Source of the DNA: Dactylorhiza incarnata | Taxonomy: Eukaryota; Streptophyta; Magnoliopsida; Asparagales; Orchidaceae | Direction of reading: 5' to 3' | Assembly (NCBI GenBank): GCA_033032865.1 | Contig: JAWHQI010000614.1 | Coordinates: 62,001 to 126,000 of the forward strand | DNA length: 64,000 nucleotides | Part shown: positions 1-10,644 of the stretch, piece by piece | How positions within the stretch are numbered: position 1 is the first letter of the stretch | Layout: every line of letters starts with the position of its first letter | Position numbers and translations under genes: made by a program | Notes under the pieces: model-generated | Database searches by the model: none | Told to the model about the DNA's origin: nothing | Seen by the model: the letters and a program-made list of their open reading frames with translations, nothing else

Positions 1-96
1 TAAAATTAAAGAAAAAGAATAAATTCAAGTGCATTCCATCAAGAACTCTTGAGGAACTAATTCCAAGCATTCAAGTCAACAAGTAATATAAAATAC

Positions 97-202
97 CTGT
101 AAAATCTCATTTAACGCTTTAGATAGAGCTGGCTTAACATCAGCTGGATGCAATGCTCCACTTTCATAGTCTGAGATTATTTCTTCCATGCAGATATATG
201 TC
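97..202 (-). CDS. TyrRS: TyrRS exon 8 (penultimate)
   Basis: One base plus 35 codons: TYICMEEIISDYESGALHPA followed by DVKPALSKALNEILQ. The DYESGALHPADVKPAL block is strongly conserved in plant TyrRS. The acceptor is TTTCTCAG before 202 and the donor is GTATTTTA from 96. The family continues with a short final exon beginning near PVRDHF; I looked in bases 1-96 on the minus strand and it is not there, so it lies off the left edge. Confidence 0.94.
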
Positions 203-589
203 CTGAGAAACAAAAAGTATAAGATCATTTTAAAATGACATAGAATTCAATAAATGGTGTAAATAGCCAATTCTCCAACACATAATATGCCAACAATTTT
301 ATGTTTAGTAAGACGAAACCTCAGTATAAAATTTTGGACATTATCTAAGAATGCCCATGAAGCTCAAAAGTTCAAACTATTTTTAAGCTCAGCTAGTCAG
401 CTAAAATTTAGCACAGCATAAGTTACAGTAATTCAATCAATTGAGTTTCTTCAGTTACGATTGAATTTTACCCACCCACTAGCTGGTGTACAAACACAAA
501 AACACTCATATCATAAGCGCATGGTATACATGTTAGTACAAGACTTTATACAAGCACAGGGTACACATCAAGAGCTTTAAATATACAAG
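203..589. other. Intron 7, distal part: nothing recognised
   Basis: AT-rich intron sequence. I see no coding segment, repeat border or RNA gene. Confidence 0.6.
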
Positions 590-776
590 GAGAGACGGCG
601 GTGCCCCGGCCACGACAATGTCCCGGCATGACGGCATTCCCGCCGCTCGCAGCCCCCGGAGCGCATTAGAAAATCGAGCAACAACCGGAGCACTGTGCTC
701 CGGGCACTGCGAGCAGCAGGAGCGCCGTTGGGCCGGGGCACTGTCGCGGATGCACGGGGCCCGTGCACCGTCTCTC
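590..776. repeat. GC-rich foldback element in an AT-rich intron
   Basis: A roughly 187-bp GC-rich block with imperfect terminal inversion: it opens GAGAGACGG and closes CCGTCTCTC. The arms also share GTGC, CGCTCGCAG and CCGGAGC blocks in inverted order. The surrounding DNA is strongly AT-rich, so it looks like an inserted non-autonomous DNA element. No clear target-site duplication was found (ATATAC occurs near both flanks). Confidence 0.5.
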
Positions 777-883
777 GTATTATAATATACACTTTAATTT
801 TTATATTCATTTAGGTATTTAATTTTAGTTTTTTTTTTAAATTATACTGTAATTAATTTTGTATTATCTTATATATAGACGTA

Positions 884-1382
884 TTGAATCGATGCAGGGA
901 CCGATGGGAATTCGCGAATGAGGAGTTTTTGGGAGGGCAGAGGCATCTTCTGAAGAGCATCAAACGGCGGAGAAATACCGAGCAAAGTTCGGCTGACGGG
1001 GGGGAGCGAAGTGGAGAAGATGAGAACAGAAAGGGATATTCTAATGATGAAAGTTGTGAGGCTCAGACAGCAGCAGCAGAGCTCGAGAGCTCAGCTGCTA
1101 TCCATGGAGGATAGAATGTTGGGGACGGAGAAGATGGAATGCAGGGGGCTGAGAGGAAGCAGAAGCAGGCCATGACATTCCTTGCGAATACGCTGAAGAA
1201 TCCAGAGTTCATTCATAAGATTCTCATGCGGAGGGAGCTGGGGTCAAGGGTTCTTTCTGAAAATAGAGAGCGATTCGCAGAGCTCGGGGAAGAATGATTT
1301 AGAGCTTGAATCGACGGTGCAGAGCTCAGAGGAGATGATGGATTTAATGTGGGAGGAGCTGCTGAATGAGAATTTCCAGGGT
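884..1382 (+). pseudogene. Heat shock transcription factor (class A) pseudogene
   Basis: The start matches the end of an HSF DNA-binding domain: DRWEFANEEFLGGQRHLLKS then IKRRR. A G-run near 1000 shifts frame. The next frame reads EVEKMRTERDILMMKVVRLR then QQQQ, the HR-A heptads of the oligomerisation domain. After another shift near 1155 comes ERKQKQAMTFLANTLKNPEF (HR-B), and after a third a stretch with DLMWEELLNENFQ, which resembles the AHA activation motif of class A HSFs. The part before DRWEFAN (most of the DNA-binding domain, encoded upstream of the usual HSF intron) is absent. It lies antisense to TyrRS inside intron 7 and cannot make a full protein. The HSF identification is firm, the subclass an inference. 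Confidence 0.85.
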
Positions 1383-1884
1383 ATGGCCCCGCTTGAAATA
1401 TTAAAAAAACAAAGAAACGCACACAGCTCGTGATAAACCGTTTCTGTATATCTGATAACTTCTGTATTAATAGTATATATATATATATGGAAACTGAGAA
1501 AGTGAGATTATAATACATGTATGTATATGTGTAATATGCCTCTGCACACATGCATATATGTGTAAGGTCAAGTGTACACGTGTATATGTGCTTTTGTGTG
1601 TGCAGGCTAATTAATAGAGCTAAAAAATCCATTATTGTACTTGCCCTTTCACTCATCTCCACTTTTATTTATTTTGAGGGAATTAACTCTTTACTGCTAA
1701 TAAATTCGACTCCCTCCCAAGTAAAATTGTTACAACATAAAATGCATTTACAGGTTTTCGACACCTCTCACTGCTAAACACGGAGACTATTTCATTTAAA
1801 GTCTAAAAAGGGGAAACAATATCGGGTGATGCTACTATGTATCCACCAAATACATATCAGCGCACAATTGATACGCAAGTGTTG
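1383..1884. other. Intron sequence, no gene seen
   Basis: AT-rich DNA with a short TA microsatellite near 1474-1487. No gene, border or structured RNA recognised. Confidence 0.5.
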
Positions 1885-2043
1885 TTGAGCATCCCCACGC
1901 AGCAATGGTCCGGAGAAGGGTCCCACCAAAGGGTGAAATGTAGGCAATCCTTACCCTACATTTTTGCAAGAGGCTGCTTCCAGGACTCGAACACGTGACC
2001 TCAAGGTCACACGGCAACACCTTAACCGGTGCGCCAAGGCTCC
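1885..2043 (-). mobile_element. tRNA-derived SINE, Au-like
   Basis: Read on the minus strand from 2043 it begins GGAGCCTTGGCGCACCGG, with an RNA polymerase III box A (TGGCGCACCGG) and, 30-odd bases on, a box B (TGTTCGAGTCC). Then comes the CTCTTGCA...TGTAGGGTAAGG body and CCCTTCTCCGGACC. This order matches the plant Au SINE family as I know it. The 3' end is diverged and its limit near 1885 is approximate; no target duplication was established. It is not a tRNA gene because the acceptor and anticodon arms do not close. Confidence 0.8.
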
Positions 2044-2147
2044 TCTTCTGATCATTGTTATAGAGATAAGTAAAAAAATTGAAATTAGCAATACATTTAA
2101 ATTGTCATTTGAAGATATTGAAACATTTGATTAAATTAGATGTAGAT

Positions 2148-2267
2148 TGATACCGCTGGGGTATCGGGTAGCCGGCAAGGGTGGAGACAACGAGGGAGAG
2201 ACGTCCGTCGGGCTGTCGGCTGGAGGGTAGCGATAGCGAGACAGAGAGAGGGATCGGAAGGGGGAAG

Positions 2268-2319
<52 letters not shown>

Positions 2320-2604
2320 AGGGTAAGTGATCCAAAGATGCTTCATACAACACAAGGTGATCCCCTTTATAGGGAGGGATCCACCACACTCATACTTAAC
2401 ATAAAAATAAAATACATCATTCAGAAATAAAGATACAAACTGCATGGGCCGGTCCTCTATTCTGCCTCACCCGAACCGCCCGGTTCGGTCCTTCCGCCAT
2501 CCTGCGTCCCGGCTCGCATTCCCGCGTCGTGCGCTCCCCAGTTGTCGTGCGTCCTCCTCGAATAGACTTGCCAAGGCGGGTCTTCCACGTGCATATCGGT
2601 AACA
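2148..2604 (-). repeat. 3' LTR of the intron 7 chromovirus
   Basis: 457 bp. Relative to the other LTR it has an expanded GA microsatellite (about 2268-2318) and lacks a roughly 35-bp segment following GCTAGGG plus a short duplicated piece near CGGTCCTTC. The adjacent internal sequence contains CCTTGTCCTCAAGG, seen at the same place in the other elements here. Confidence 0.92.
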
Positions 2605-2639
2605 ATACCGCCGTCTGGAAAATTAGCCTTGTCCTCAAG

Positions 2640-4250
2640 GCAATAATCCGGAAATTGGCGCCGAAAGTCATCTCGCAGTAGCCATGTCGCAGCGGAGAGA
2701 CCCGGAACTCTTCTGGAATGGGATCCCCCTGCGTATGGTGGCGTCGATCGATGATGGTCTCCGGGTATAGGGGTTCGTCAACGGCGTAGTCGGGGTCGTC
2801 CGGTATATGGTCGGTGACGGGGTGGTCGCCGATAACGCGCCGGAGTTGAGAAACATGGAAGACCGGGTGGATGCGGCTACTGTCGGGTAGGCGGAGCCGG
2901 TATGTCACGACTCCTATGCGACTGACGATCTCAAAAGGCCCGTAGAAACGAGGGGCCAATTTGGGGCAAGGGCGGCGGGCGACCGTAAGCTGGCGGTATG
3001 GATGAAGCTTGAGAAAAACTCGCTCGCCCACTTGGAAGGAAAGATCCATGCGCTTCCGGTTAGCAAAGGAGATCATCTTGGCTTGTGCACGCCGAAGGTG
3101 ATGCTTCAAACTGTCCAAAATAATGTCCCGATCGTACAAATGGTCGACCAAGCTAGCGACGGGACATTCCCCCGGAAGATAGCGGAGCACGGAAGGAGGA
3201 GCTCGACCATAAATAGTCTCGAACGGGGAGGTATTGCGGCGTGGTGGTAGGCCGTATTATAGGAGTATTCCGCCCAACATAACCATTTCGCCCATGATCC
3301 GGGCCTCTCGCCAATAAAGCACCGCAAATACGTTTCCAAGCACCGATTAAGCACCTCGGATTGTCCATCCGACTGCGGATGATATGTCGTACTCATCCGG
3401 AGACACGTGCCCTGGAGACGAAACAGAGACGTCCAAAAACTACTGAGGAAGAGCGGGTCGCGGTCGCTCACGATGGAGCGGGGAAAACCATGAAGTCGCA
3501 CGATCTCTGTGATGAAGTTGTCTGCCACGGTGGCCGTCGTGTATGGATGACGGAGAGGAACGAAGTGAGCGTACTTCGTAAGACGGCCGACGACCACCAG
3601 GATGCAATCAAACCCATTCAAACGAGGTAGTCGGGTGATGAAATCCATCGCTATGTCCTCCCAAATGCGCTCGGGAATCGGCAGGGTCTGCAGGAGGCCG
3701 CTGGGGAACATCGTCTCATATTTCGCCTTCTGAGAAGGCAAACAGGCAGCCACGTAGGCCTTCACCTGGCGGAGCATGTGTGGCCAGTACAGCGATGCGG
3801 CTAACCGTCGATACGTACGGAATGCCCCTGTGTGGCCCCCCGAAGGGGTGGAGGGGAACTCGGTTAGTAGCTGTGGGACCAGGTTGCCAATAGGACTAGG
3901 CGGTCCCGGTGGAACAGCCGGCCTCCAATGAGAGAATAGGGCGGTCGCGTTGTTGGGTCCGCTGGTAATGCCGCCCGAATATTTGCCAAGTGGGGGTCGT
4001 GGTCTACTTCTTGCTGGAGGGCGGAGGCGTCGTCCCAAACTGGGCGCGAAATGGCGGACAATTCCGGGGTGTGCGAGTGGCGAGAGAGAGCATCGGCCGC
4101 TCGGTTGGTCTTGCCAGGGCGGAACTCGATCGTAGAACCGGCCCTTGCACCAAAACGCCTGTAGAGCGGTGAACGCCGCCATGGCGGCCGGCGGCCACAC
4201 GAAAGGGCCCTCCTCTGAGGCTTTCAACAACTGGGTGAGAGGGCGGGCCA
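2640..4250 (-). pseudogene. RNase H remnant, integrase and chromodomain remains
   Basis: After RT the sequence jumps from the RT connection (PAAMAAFTALQA) to the RNase H tail (GKTNRAADALSRH) near 4070-4130; the segment that should hold the RNase H TDAS core is missing. Integrase follows with DFITRLP, SDRDPLFLS and YHPQSDGQSEVLNR, which supply the D, D and E of the catalytic triad; the zinc finger CxxCQ is changed to CLPSQ. The C-terminal end has VFHVSQLRR and a chromodomain start (PETIIDRR) that is cut by a frameshift. Confidence 0.9.
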
Positions 4251-4479
4251 ACCCCCCGTAGTCCTTGATGAAGCGCCGATAATATCCGGTGAGGCCGAGG
4301 AACGCCCTAACGTCCCGAAGAGAGGCGGGGGTCGGCCATCGGATGACCGCCTGAATTTTATCCTCATACATCGCCACGCCGTTAGCGGAGATGGTATGCC
4401 CCAAGTAGCTCACCGTGGTGGCACTAAAAGTGCATTTCTTCCGGTTGACGGTGAGATGGTGGCACCGAAGGGTGGTGAA

Positions 4480-5570
4480 AGTCTCACACACGTGGCGGAG
4501 GTGGTCCTGCCAAGAGCCACTAAACACAAGAATGTCATAAAAAAACAAGGACATGCTTACGGAGGACTGATCGGAAGATGTCATTCATTGTCGCTTGGAA
4601 TGTGGCGGGGGCGTTGGTAAAGCCCAAACAGCATCACCAAGAATTCGAAATGGTCGTCATGTGTGCGGAAAGCCGTCTTCGGCACGTCCTCCGGTCGGAC
4701 CCGGATTTGGTGATATCCGGCGTGAAGGTCCAACTTTGTGAAGAAGGCAGCGCCATGGAGCTCATCCAAAAGTTCCTGAATAACTGGGATCGGATACTTG
4801 TCGGGCACCGTGGCTTTGTTGAGCTCGCGGTAGTTCACACAAAACCGCCAACTCCTGTCTTTATTGCGGACCAATAGGACCGGGCTGGAGAAGGGGCTAG
4901 CGCTAGGCCGGATGAGGCCCCCCAATAACATCTCCCGTACGAGCCGCTCTATCTCGTCCTTCTGGGGATGTCCATAGCGGTAAGGGCCGAACGGAGACCG
5001 CCGCCGCTCCCGGTTGGAGCACAATCGCATGGTCGGTCGGCCGGGTAGGCGGCAGGCACGGTGGGGTGGCAAAGGTATCCGAGAACTCCTCAAGCACGTC
5101 ATGCAACTCAGCCGTGAGAGGGCCGGCCGTATCCGTCTGGACCGTCTGGAGGGGCCATAGCCAAGCCGAGAAGTCGGCGTCGGTGACGCGGGACATAGCG
5201 CGGAATGAGATCGGCGAACGGAGGATGGTAGAGTCGCCCACTAAACGGCATGGTTGGCCCTGATGCTGGAATGACATGGTCATGGAGGCCCAGTTCATGC
5301 GAACGTCCCCCAAGGTTTGCAGCCACGCCACGCCCAAAATGGCGTCGAGGCCGCCTAGCTCGAACAGATAGAAATCCGTCGTGACCGTGCAGGGTCCAAT
5401 GGAGAGGGTGACATCCAAACATTGACCCAAGGTGGGGCGTCTGTGACCATCGCCGAGACAGACGGAGAAATTCGGGGAGGCCGAAATTGGTAAAGCGATG
5501 TCGCGGACGAGTTGAGCTGACAAAAAATTATGACTCGCTCCACTATCGATCATAACGATCACTTGGCGAT
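4480..5570 (-). pseudogene. Protease and reverse transcriptase remains, intron 7 chromovirus
   Basis: The aspartic protease active site reads VMIDSGASHNFLS (near 5550-5512). The RT fingers and palm follow in another frame: [20 protein letters not shown] and [14 protein letters not shown] are intact. The catalytic YxDD box has become FFYDILVF with one Asp lost, so polymerase activity is not expected. A frameshift lies between the two RT parts near 4590. Confidence 0.9.
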
Positions 5571-5699
5571 TATTGATCACGGCCGCGAGCTTCATCGTGC
5601 GGGGACCGGTGAGACCGCCCACAGAATAGAAAGGCAATTCCAAAACATTAAGGGGTGCCTCCTCCGGCTCCGGCGGGGAGGTGTCCGGCGGCGTCCCGG

Positions 5700-6796
5700 A
5701 AGGTGCCGAGTCCTCGGGCGAGCAGTCGACGTCCCCGTCCCCAATAATCACGTGAAACTCTTTAACCGGGCACACATGTTGCGGTGAGTATGGTTGGCGA
5801 CAACGGAAGCATAAACCGCGGCGGCGCAAGTTGTTGTAGTCGTTATTGGAGACGCGGTGCGGGGCGTCTGGACGGGGGTGTGGACGGCCGGCCCCCATTG
5901 CGGTCGGCCGAGGGCCGCTATCGCGCAGCGGCGGGTGGCGGAAGGTGGGGGGTCCGCCCGTGCGGGGCCCGATGTCTGCTTCTACCCCACGGGCAAGGTC
6001 AAGGGCTACCGACACGGTGCGGGGGTGGTGGGTACGGATGCGGGAGCGGATGTTGGGGAGGAGACCTTGCAGAAAAAACCCAGGTAGTGGTCGGGCGAAA
6101 GGCTCGGCACTTGCGTAACGAGCGCGACAAACTCGTCGATATATGCGTCCACAGTGGTTGACTGGCGGGCCGAACAGAGCCACTCAATGGCGGAACCGGT
6201 GTAGCGAGAATCGTAACGACTGGTCATCTCTTGCTTGAACTCGTGTCATGGGATGCCGGGTTGGCCCTGACGTAGCCAGCGCCCCCAATGGAGGGCCGAG
6301 CCGTCAAGGCCGACCACGGTCGTACCCACTTTGTCCGCCTGGGGTGTGTTATTGAGGTCAAAAAATTATTCCGCCCGAGCGATCCAGCCCATTGGATCCA
6401 CGCCCGAAAATGACGGAACATCCAAGGCAAGGTGCGGGCGGCTGGCTGGAGAGGCGGGAACCACGGCGGAGGGGGTAGATAGAGGCGGTGGCATCCCCAA
6501 TATGGAGGCAGTTTCGTTGGAGGATGCAGATCCCGTCGGTAGGTGGGGGGCGTCGAGGGGGGGGGGGGGGGGGTGTCGAGGCGGCTTAGGATGCGGGCTT
6601 GTCCCGCGAGAAGGGCGTTGACGGTGGATTTCAGTCCGTCCAAGGTGTCCTCGCATCGTTCGACGCGCAGGCGGGTGGCTTCTGCGTCGTGCAGGCCCTC
6701 GTGGGCATTCGATCGAGTGTTGGGTGCCATTGGTGCGGAAGGAATGATCGGTGAAACTGGCGGCGCTAGGGCAAGCGGAGCGGCAGGTCGGACCAA
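5700..6796 (-). pseudogene. gag of the intron 7 chromovirus, frameshifted
   Basis: Starts just inside the 5' LTR with a Pro-rich N-terminal segment containing MAPNTRSNAHEGLHD and coiled-coil-like residues. After frameshifts around 6200-6400 it continues into the capsid-like part and ends in a zinc knuckle, CFRCRQPYSPQHVC (near 5808-5770). A G homopolymer at about 6557-6575, within the Pro-rich coding part, is likely one source of disruption. Confidence 0.85.
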
Positions 6797-7271
6797 TGAT
6801 ACCGCTGGGGTATCGGGTAGCCGGCAAGGGTGGAGACAGCGAGGGAGAGAGACGTCCGTCGAGCTGTCGGCTGGAGGGTAGCGATAGCGAAACAGAGAGA
6901 GGGGTCGGAAGGGGGAAGGTAGAGAGAGAGAAAGCTAGGGTTGGAGAGAAGAAGGGGAGCAACCCCAATAAACTTAAGTGATCCAAAGATGGTTCATACA
7001 ACACAAGGTGATCCCCTTTATAGGGAGGGATCCACCACACTCATACTTAACATAAAAATAAAATACATCATTTAGAAATAAAGATACAAACTGCATGAGC
7101 CGGTCCTCTATTCTGACTCACCCAAACCGCCCGGTTCGGTCCTTCACTCCTTCCGCCATCCTGCATTCCTGCGTCCCGGCTCGCATTCCCGTGTCGTGCG
7201 CTCCCGAGTTGTCGTGCGTCCTCCTCGAATAGACTTGCCAAGGCGGGTCTTCCGCGTGCATATCGATAACA
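6797..7271 (-). repeat. 5' LTR of the intron 7 chromovirus
   Basis: 475 bp. Internal to it on the minus strand is TTGGTCCGACCTGC, the likely primer-binding region. The same TCCGACCTGC core occupies the same position in the small element at 36904-38833. Confidence 0.92.
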
Positions 7272-7276
7272 TAGAT

Positions 7277-7857
7277 CTCGAATCATGTGTTAAATATTTC
7301 AATAAGCATAACTTGGATGGTTGTATCAATATTTTCCTACTGGATTTTCAATTTTAAGACCATTCATCAATGGATGTTATATTACGCTAGCACAGAATAT
7401 TTAGATATTGAAACCATCTCATGATCTGAACATATATCTCATAAAGTTAAGCTAATTTGACATCAAATGCATGTAAATTTGAGCTGGACATTGGGATTTG
7501 AGGAGAGAGGGTAGCGGCAACATTGGAGAGAGGAGACAAAAGAGAGAGAGTGGGGCCCATCTAATTAATATTACTAATAAAAAAATAGAGGGAGAGAGGG
7601 GGCGGCGGAAGAATTGGGGGGAGAGAGTAGAGAGAGAGGGAGAGATAGAGCTGCGAAAGAATTGGGGGGAGGAGAGAGGGGTGGGATCCACTTCAATAAA
7701 TAACATTAAAATAAAAATCAAAACATTAACGCACACTGCGTATATGCGGGCGCAACCCGTTTGGATACGGGTGCAGCTCGCCTAGATGTGGGCGAAGCCC
7801 GCAGCGATACATCGAGCACGGGCGAAGCCCATGCGAAGATGTCAAAATATATATATA
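7277..7857. other. Purine-rich intron sequence with GGGCGAAGCCC motifs
   Basis: From about 7495 to 7690 the plus strand is strongly GA-rich (GAGAGAGG tracts). From 7745 to 7835 there are several short hairpins of the form GGGCG-AA-GCCC. It resembles the edge of a repeat but I cannot classify it. No gene. Confidence 0.4.
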
Positions 7858-8160
7858 TAGAAATAATTACCCGTACCTCCCCCGTAAGTTAGCATAATTA
7901 CTGAGAGCACCCCTCTTATTTTCGAAATTACAAAAACCTCCCCTGAACTTTTAATTTCATAACATCATGAACAAAAATTCTGGGTTTTTTTGTAATGAAA
8001 TTGTATCACGGATGGGGTTTTTTGTAATGAAATTAAAACTTCAAGGGAAGTTTTTGTAATTATGCTAACTTATAAGGGAGTTTTTTGTAATTTCAAAAAT
8101 AAGAGGGGTGCTCTCAGTAATTTAGCAAAGTTAGAGGAGAGGTCCCGGTAAATGGCCCTA
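7858..8160. mobile_element. Foldback MITE with about 90-bp inverted repeats
   Basis: The two ends are inverted copies: both contain TTACTGAGAGCACCCCTCTT and, further in, GAAATTACAAAAA and AGTTTTAATTTCAT. The termini are TAGAAATAATTACC and, inverted, TAGGGCCATTTACC. It is flanked on both sides by TATATATA, so a TA-type duplication is possible but cannot be read in this simple sequence. It ends 64 bp before exon 7's donor. Confidence 0.75.
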
Positions 8161-8224
8161 TATATATATATGAAGAACTAATCAATTACTACTAGCAAAA
8201 CCCGGAGAAAGTATGTTTGCTTAC

Positions 8225-8370
8225 TTGTTTCCACCATTCTCTTCTTGGCGAATAACCTCAAATTTATGAAACCATGGGAAAATGATATACTTGATATATT
8301 CTAAACAAGGATTGCCCTCCACAAGTTTTGGTGGGCAATATGCCTTTTTTATCTTCACGTTAACTTCCAC
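8225..8370 (-). CDS. TyrRS: TyrRS exon 7 (anticodon-binding side)
   Basis: 48 codons plus two bases: VEVNVKIKKAYCPPKLVEGN then PCLEYIKYIIFPWF and EENGGN. This is the helical region after KMSKS that leads into the tRNA-binding part. The family usually has AEVNVKIKKAYCPP; here the first residue is Val. The acceptor is a T-rich tract ending TTTTTTCAG, the donor GTAAGC at 8224. The leftover AA plus G of exon 8 restores the Lys of GGNKT. The next intron is 8 kb and contains a complete gypsy element. Confidence 0.95.
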
Positions 8371-9984
8371 CTGAAAAAATAACATTTGCATCGGGGGGAA
8401 TTTTTTATAGAAATCCAGAGAACAAACATGAAAAGATGGTGAAAATATAGTCATAATACAACATATTTGGATTGATACAAACAGGAGGAAAAACTTGCAA
8501 GCAAATTAGTAATCGCATTTATCTCTTACAATGATGGTTCCCAGTATAAGTGTACAGCCTAAATTTGTCTTTTATTGCTACACAAGTATTAATTCAACCA
8601 AGCCTCCTTTGAACTCATGAACTGTTGTTTATAACATTAGCTGTCATTGAATTTATATGAAGATTAGCTTATATATAGTCAAAGATCTTGGTCTTTCCAA
8701 TTCAAGATAAAAGACCAGATAAAAAGAACTGGTTAGCAACAAGCACGAAGAAAGCATATTTGTTAAGGCCAGTGTTTTCCTTTATATTTAATATACGATG
8801 GGCTTAAATCAATGATATGATTTAAGTATTTCCACCATTAACAAACTTCTCTGTAGCACTAATGTGGAAGTCATAGATCCACGCAAATCACAAAGTACGA
8901 CACTTTTCATTTAAATTTTACATGAACTTGATATTAACAAGATATCCCCACTTTCTGTAAGGTCTATTTGCAGTCCCAAGGACCACAAATAAATAATATA
9001 CTATCGCGATGACATTGGATGTGTTCACAGCAGTTCCAGTAAGTCAACTGTTTTTACAGGTAAACTAGTAACTACCCATTCCCTTTCCTTACCTGCCCAG
9101 CCAAACTCACAATTCCCCAATTTCCCTCCCGTCACTCCTCCAGAATTGGCCAAAACTTCTACTGGAGGCTGCGTATGGTACCCCATCAATCATCTTTCCC
9201 AATTCCAGCTGTCCCCTACAGAATTCCCCTTCTTTACCATTTCGTCATCACATTAACTATCCTGCTGCTGTAACTACTCGTTTCTGACCACAGTCCCAGA
9301 CCAATTTCGGCCACTAAACACCCCAACCGGCCAATCCGCATCCTTTCCTCACAGCCCCTTACCCTCCATCTCCACAGCAGCTCCAAAATCCTCGGATACA
9401 CCAATTACAGCAGGAATCTTCATCGAAATACAATTCTACGGCAGGAACTGCAGCAAATTAGTTTTCCAGCCCCTGAATCAGCCCTCTTACTACTCCTTTG
9501 GGCCCTGATTACTTGTGTAAGTTCTAATTTGGAAGCCTATACTACTTTTGTTGAATACTTGTTGGAAAACATATTATTTGGGATCTAAATTTGTATAAGT
9601 TTGTCCAATATTTTTATTCTACTTAAAAAGCATATTCGCCAAACAAATAATTGAAGTGTTCTTACTTTAAATTTAATAAGATTTTGCTTGTGTTTCTAAC
9701 GTCTAATCTCAATTGTTTAAGTTTGCGGATTCTCATGTTGATTTCAGAATTTATTGCAATTAAATGTTAGACTATCATATGTGCATTGCATTATTTTAAA
9801 TCTTCTTACATCACTACACTTGCATTCGTCCATTAGAGCTTCGTTAGGGCACAATTGCACATACACACTCACGATATCGGTCCTGCTTCAATTGCCTAAA
9901 GTCCGAGCTTAGTTTAGAATGCGCGAGACTAGAGTCTATACATCATTCATTCATAACATATCATAATAGTAGTCGTCGTATAGC
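8371..9984. other. Intron 6, proximal part
   Basis: No gene. From about 9040 to 9530 the plus strand is C-rich (many CCAAT, CCCC and CAGCAG tracts), unlike its surroundings, and could be the untranslated leader or LTR of the gypsy remnant that follows at 9985. I found no LTR border. Confidence 0.4.
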
Positions 9985-10640
9985 ACAATTTGGTTATGGC
10001 TAGGACGAGGGTCAAGGTTATGGTCATTACTCCTCTCAATTCGAGGATTCAAAGCCAATTTATGCATGAATTCAGAGAGCTCCTTACGAGAGATCTCCAT
10101 GCAATTATGCAAATCATCCTCGTCCACCCTTTCATAGAGATCTTGTTGACCCCCCCCCCCCCCCCCCCGATCCGACTATGGTAGGGAGGAGTACTCTCAT
10201 TATGATGATTATCAGGAATCACGCCCCGGAAGGTACCATATAGAGGACGATCTCGAGTATAAATTTCAGAGGGCTGCCCCAGTTTTTGATGGTTTACTGA
10301 GTCCTGAATCTTTTAGTTTTAGGCTTGTAGGTATGGAATACTACTTGGATAAATATGGGATATTAGGTGAGAGTAGTGTTAGATTTATGAAAACAAGACT
10401 CCTTAATCGGGCTAGAGCGTATTGGAATATGATAGAATGGACTCTTAAGTGTGACCATCCTCGCTCTATTACTAGTTGGATTGATATGAAACATAAATTA
10501 TGAAAGAAATATCTTCCAATTTTGTACAGAAGTCGTCTCCTCGAGCTGATGTTTTCCCTATAACAAGGATCTATGTATGTTACTGATTATAGGGATAGCT
10601 TTGATAAGTTAGTAGTGAAGAGCAACATCCAAGAGAAGCC
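9985..10640 (+). pseudogene. Degenerate Ty3/gypsy gag
   Basis: Translated in pieces it gives FDGLLSPESFSFRLVGMEYY, RFMKTRLLNRARAYWN and YRSRLLELMFSL, aligning with the gypsy gag pattern FDG..dp..F..WL..m..yf...yL. Several stops and a 19-base C run (10150-10168) break it. It runs opposite to TyrRS and is old. Sequence after 11080 may be its continuation but is too decayed to assign. Confidence 0.75.
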
Positions 10641-10644
10641 CGCT

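Larger units (their letters stand above)
2148..7271 (-). mobile_element. Complete but defective Ty3/gypsy chromovirus in intron 7
   Basis: A 5124-bp element with LTRs at both ends (2148-2604 and 6797-7271), TG...CA termini, and a perfect 5-bp target duplication TAGAT at 2143-2147 and 7272-7276. Minus-strand order is gag, zinc knuckle, protease, reverse transcriptase, integrase and a partial chromodomain, as in the Tekay/Del type of chromoviruses. It has frameshifts, a damaged RT catalytic motif and a deleted RNase H core, so it cannot move on its own. It sits in the same orientation as TyrRS. Confidence 0.95.

Noticed and set aside
577..810. 77-codon minus-strand frame
   Set aside because: Lies in a GC-rich foldback repeat; no protein similarity recognised.
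1985..2043. Possible tRNA gene (boxes A and B present)
   Set aside because: No closed acceptor stem or anticodon arm; the downstream body matches an Au-type SINE.
7745..7840. Helitron 3' end, suggested by GGGCGAAGCCC hairpins
   Set aside because: No CTRR terminus follows the hairpins and no 5' TC end was found.
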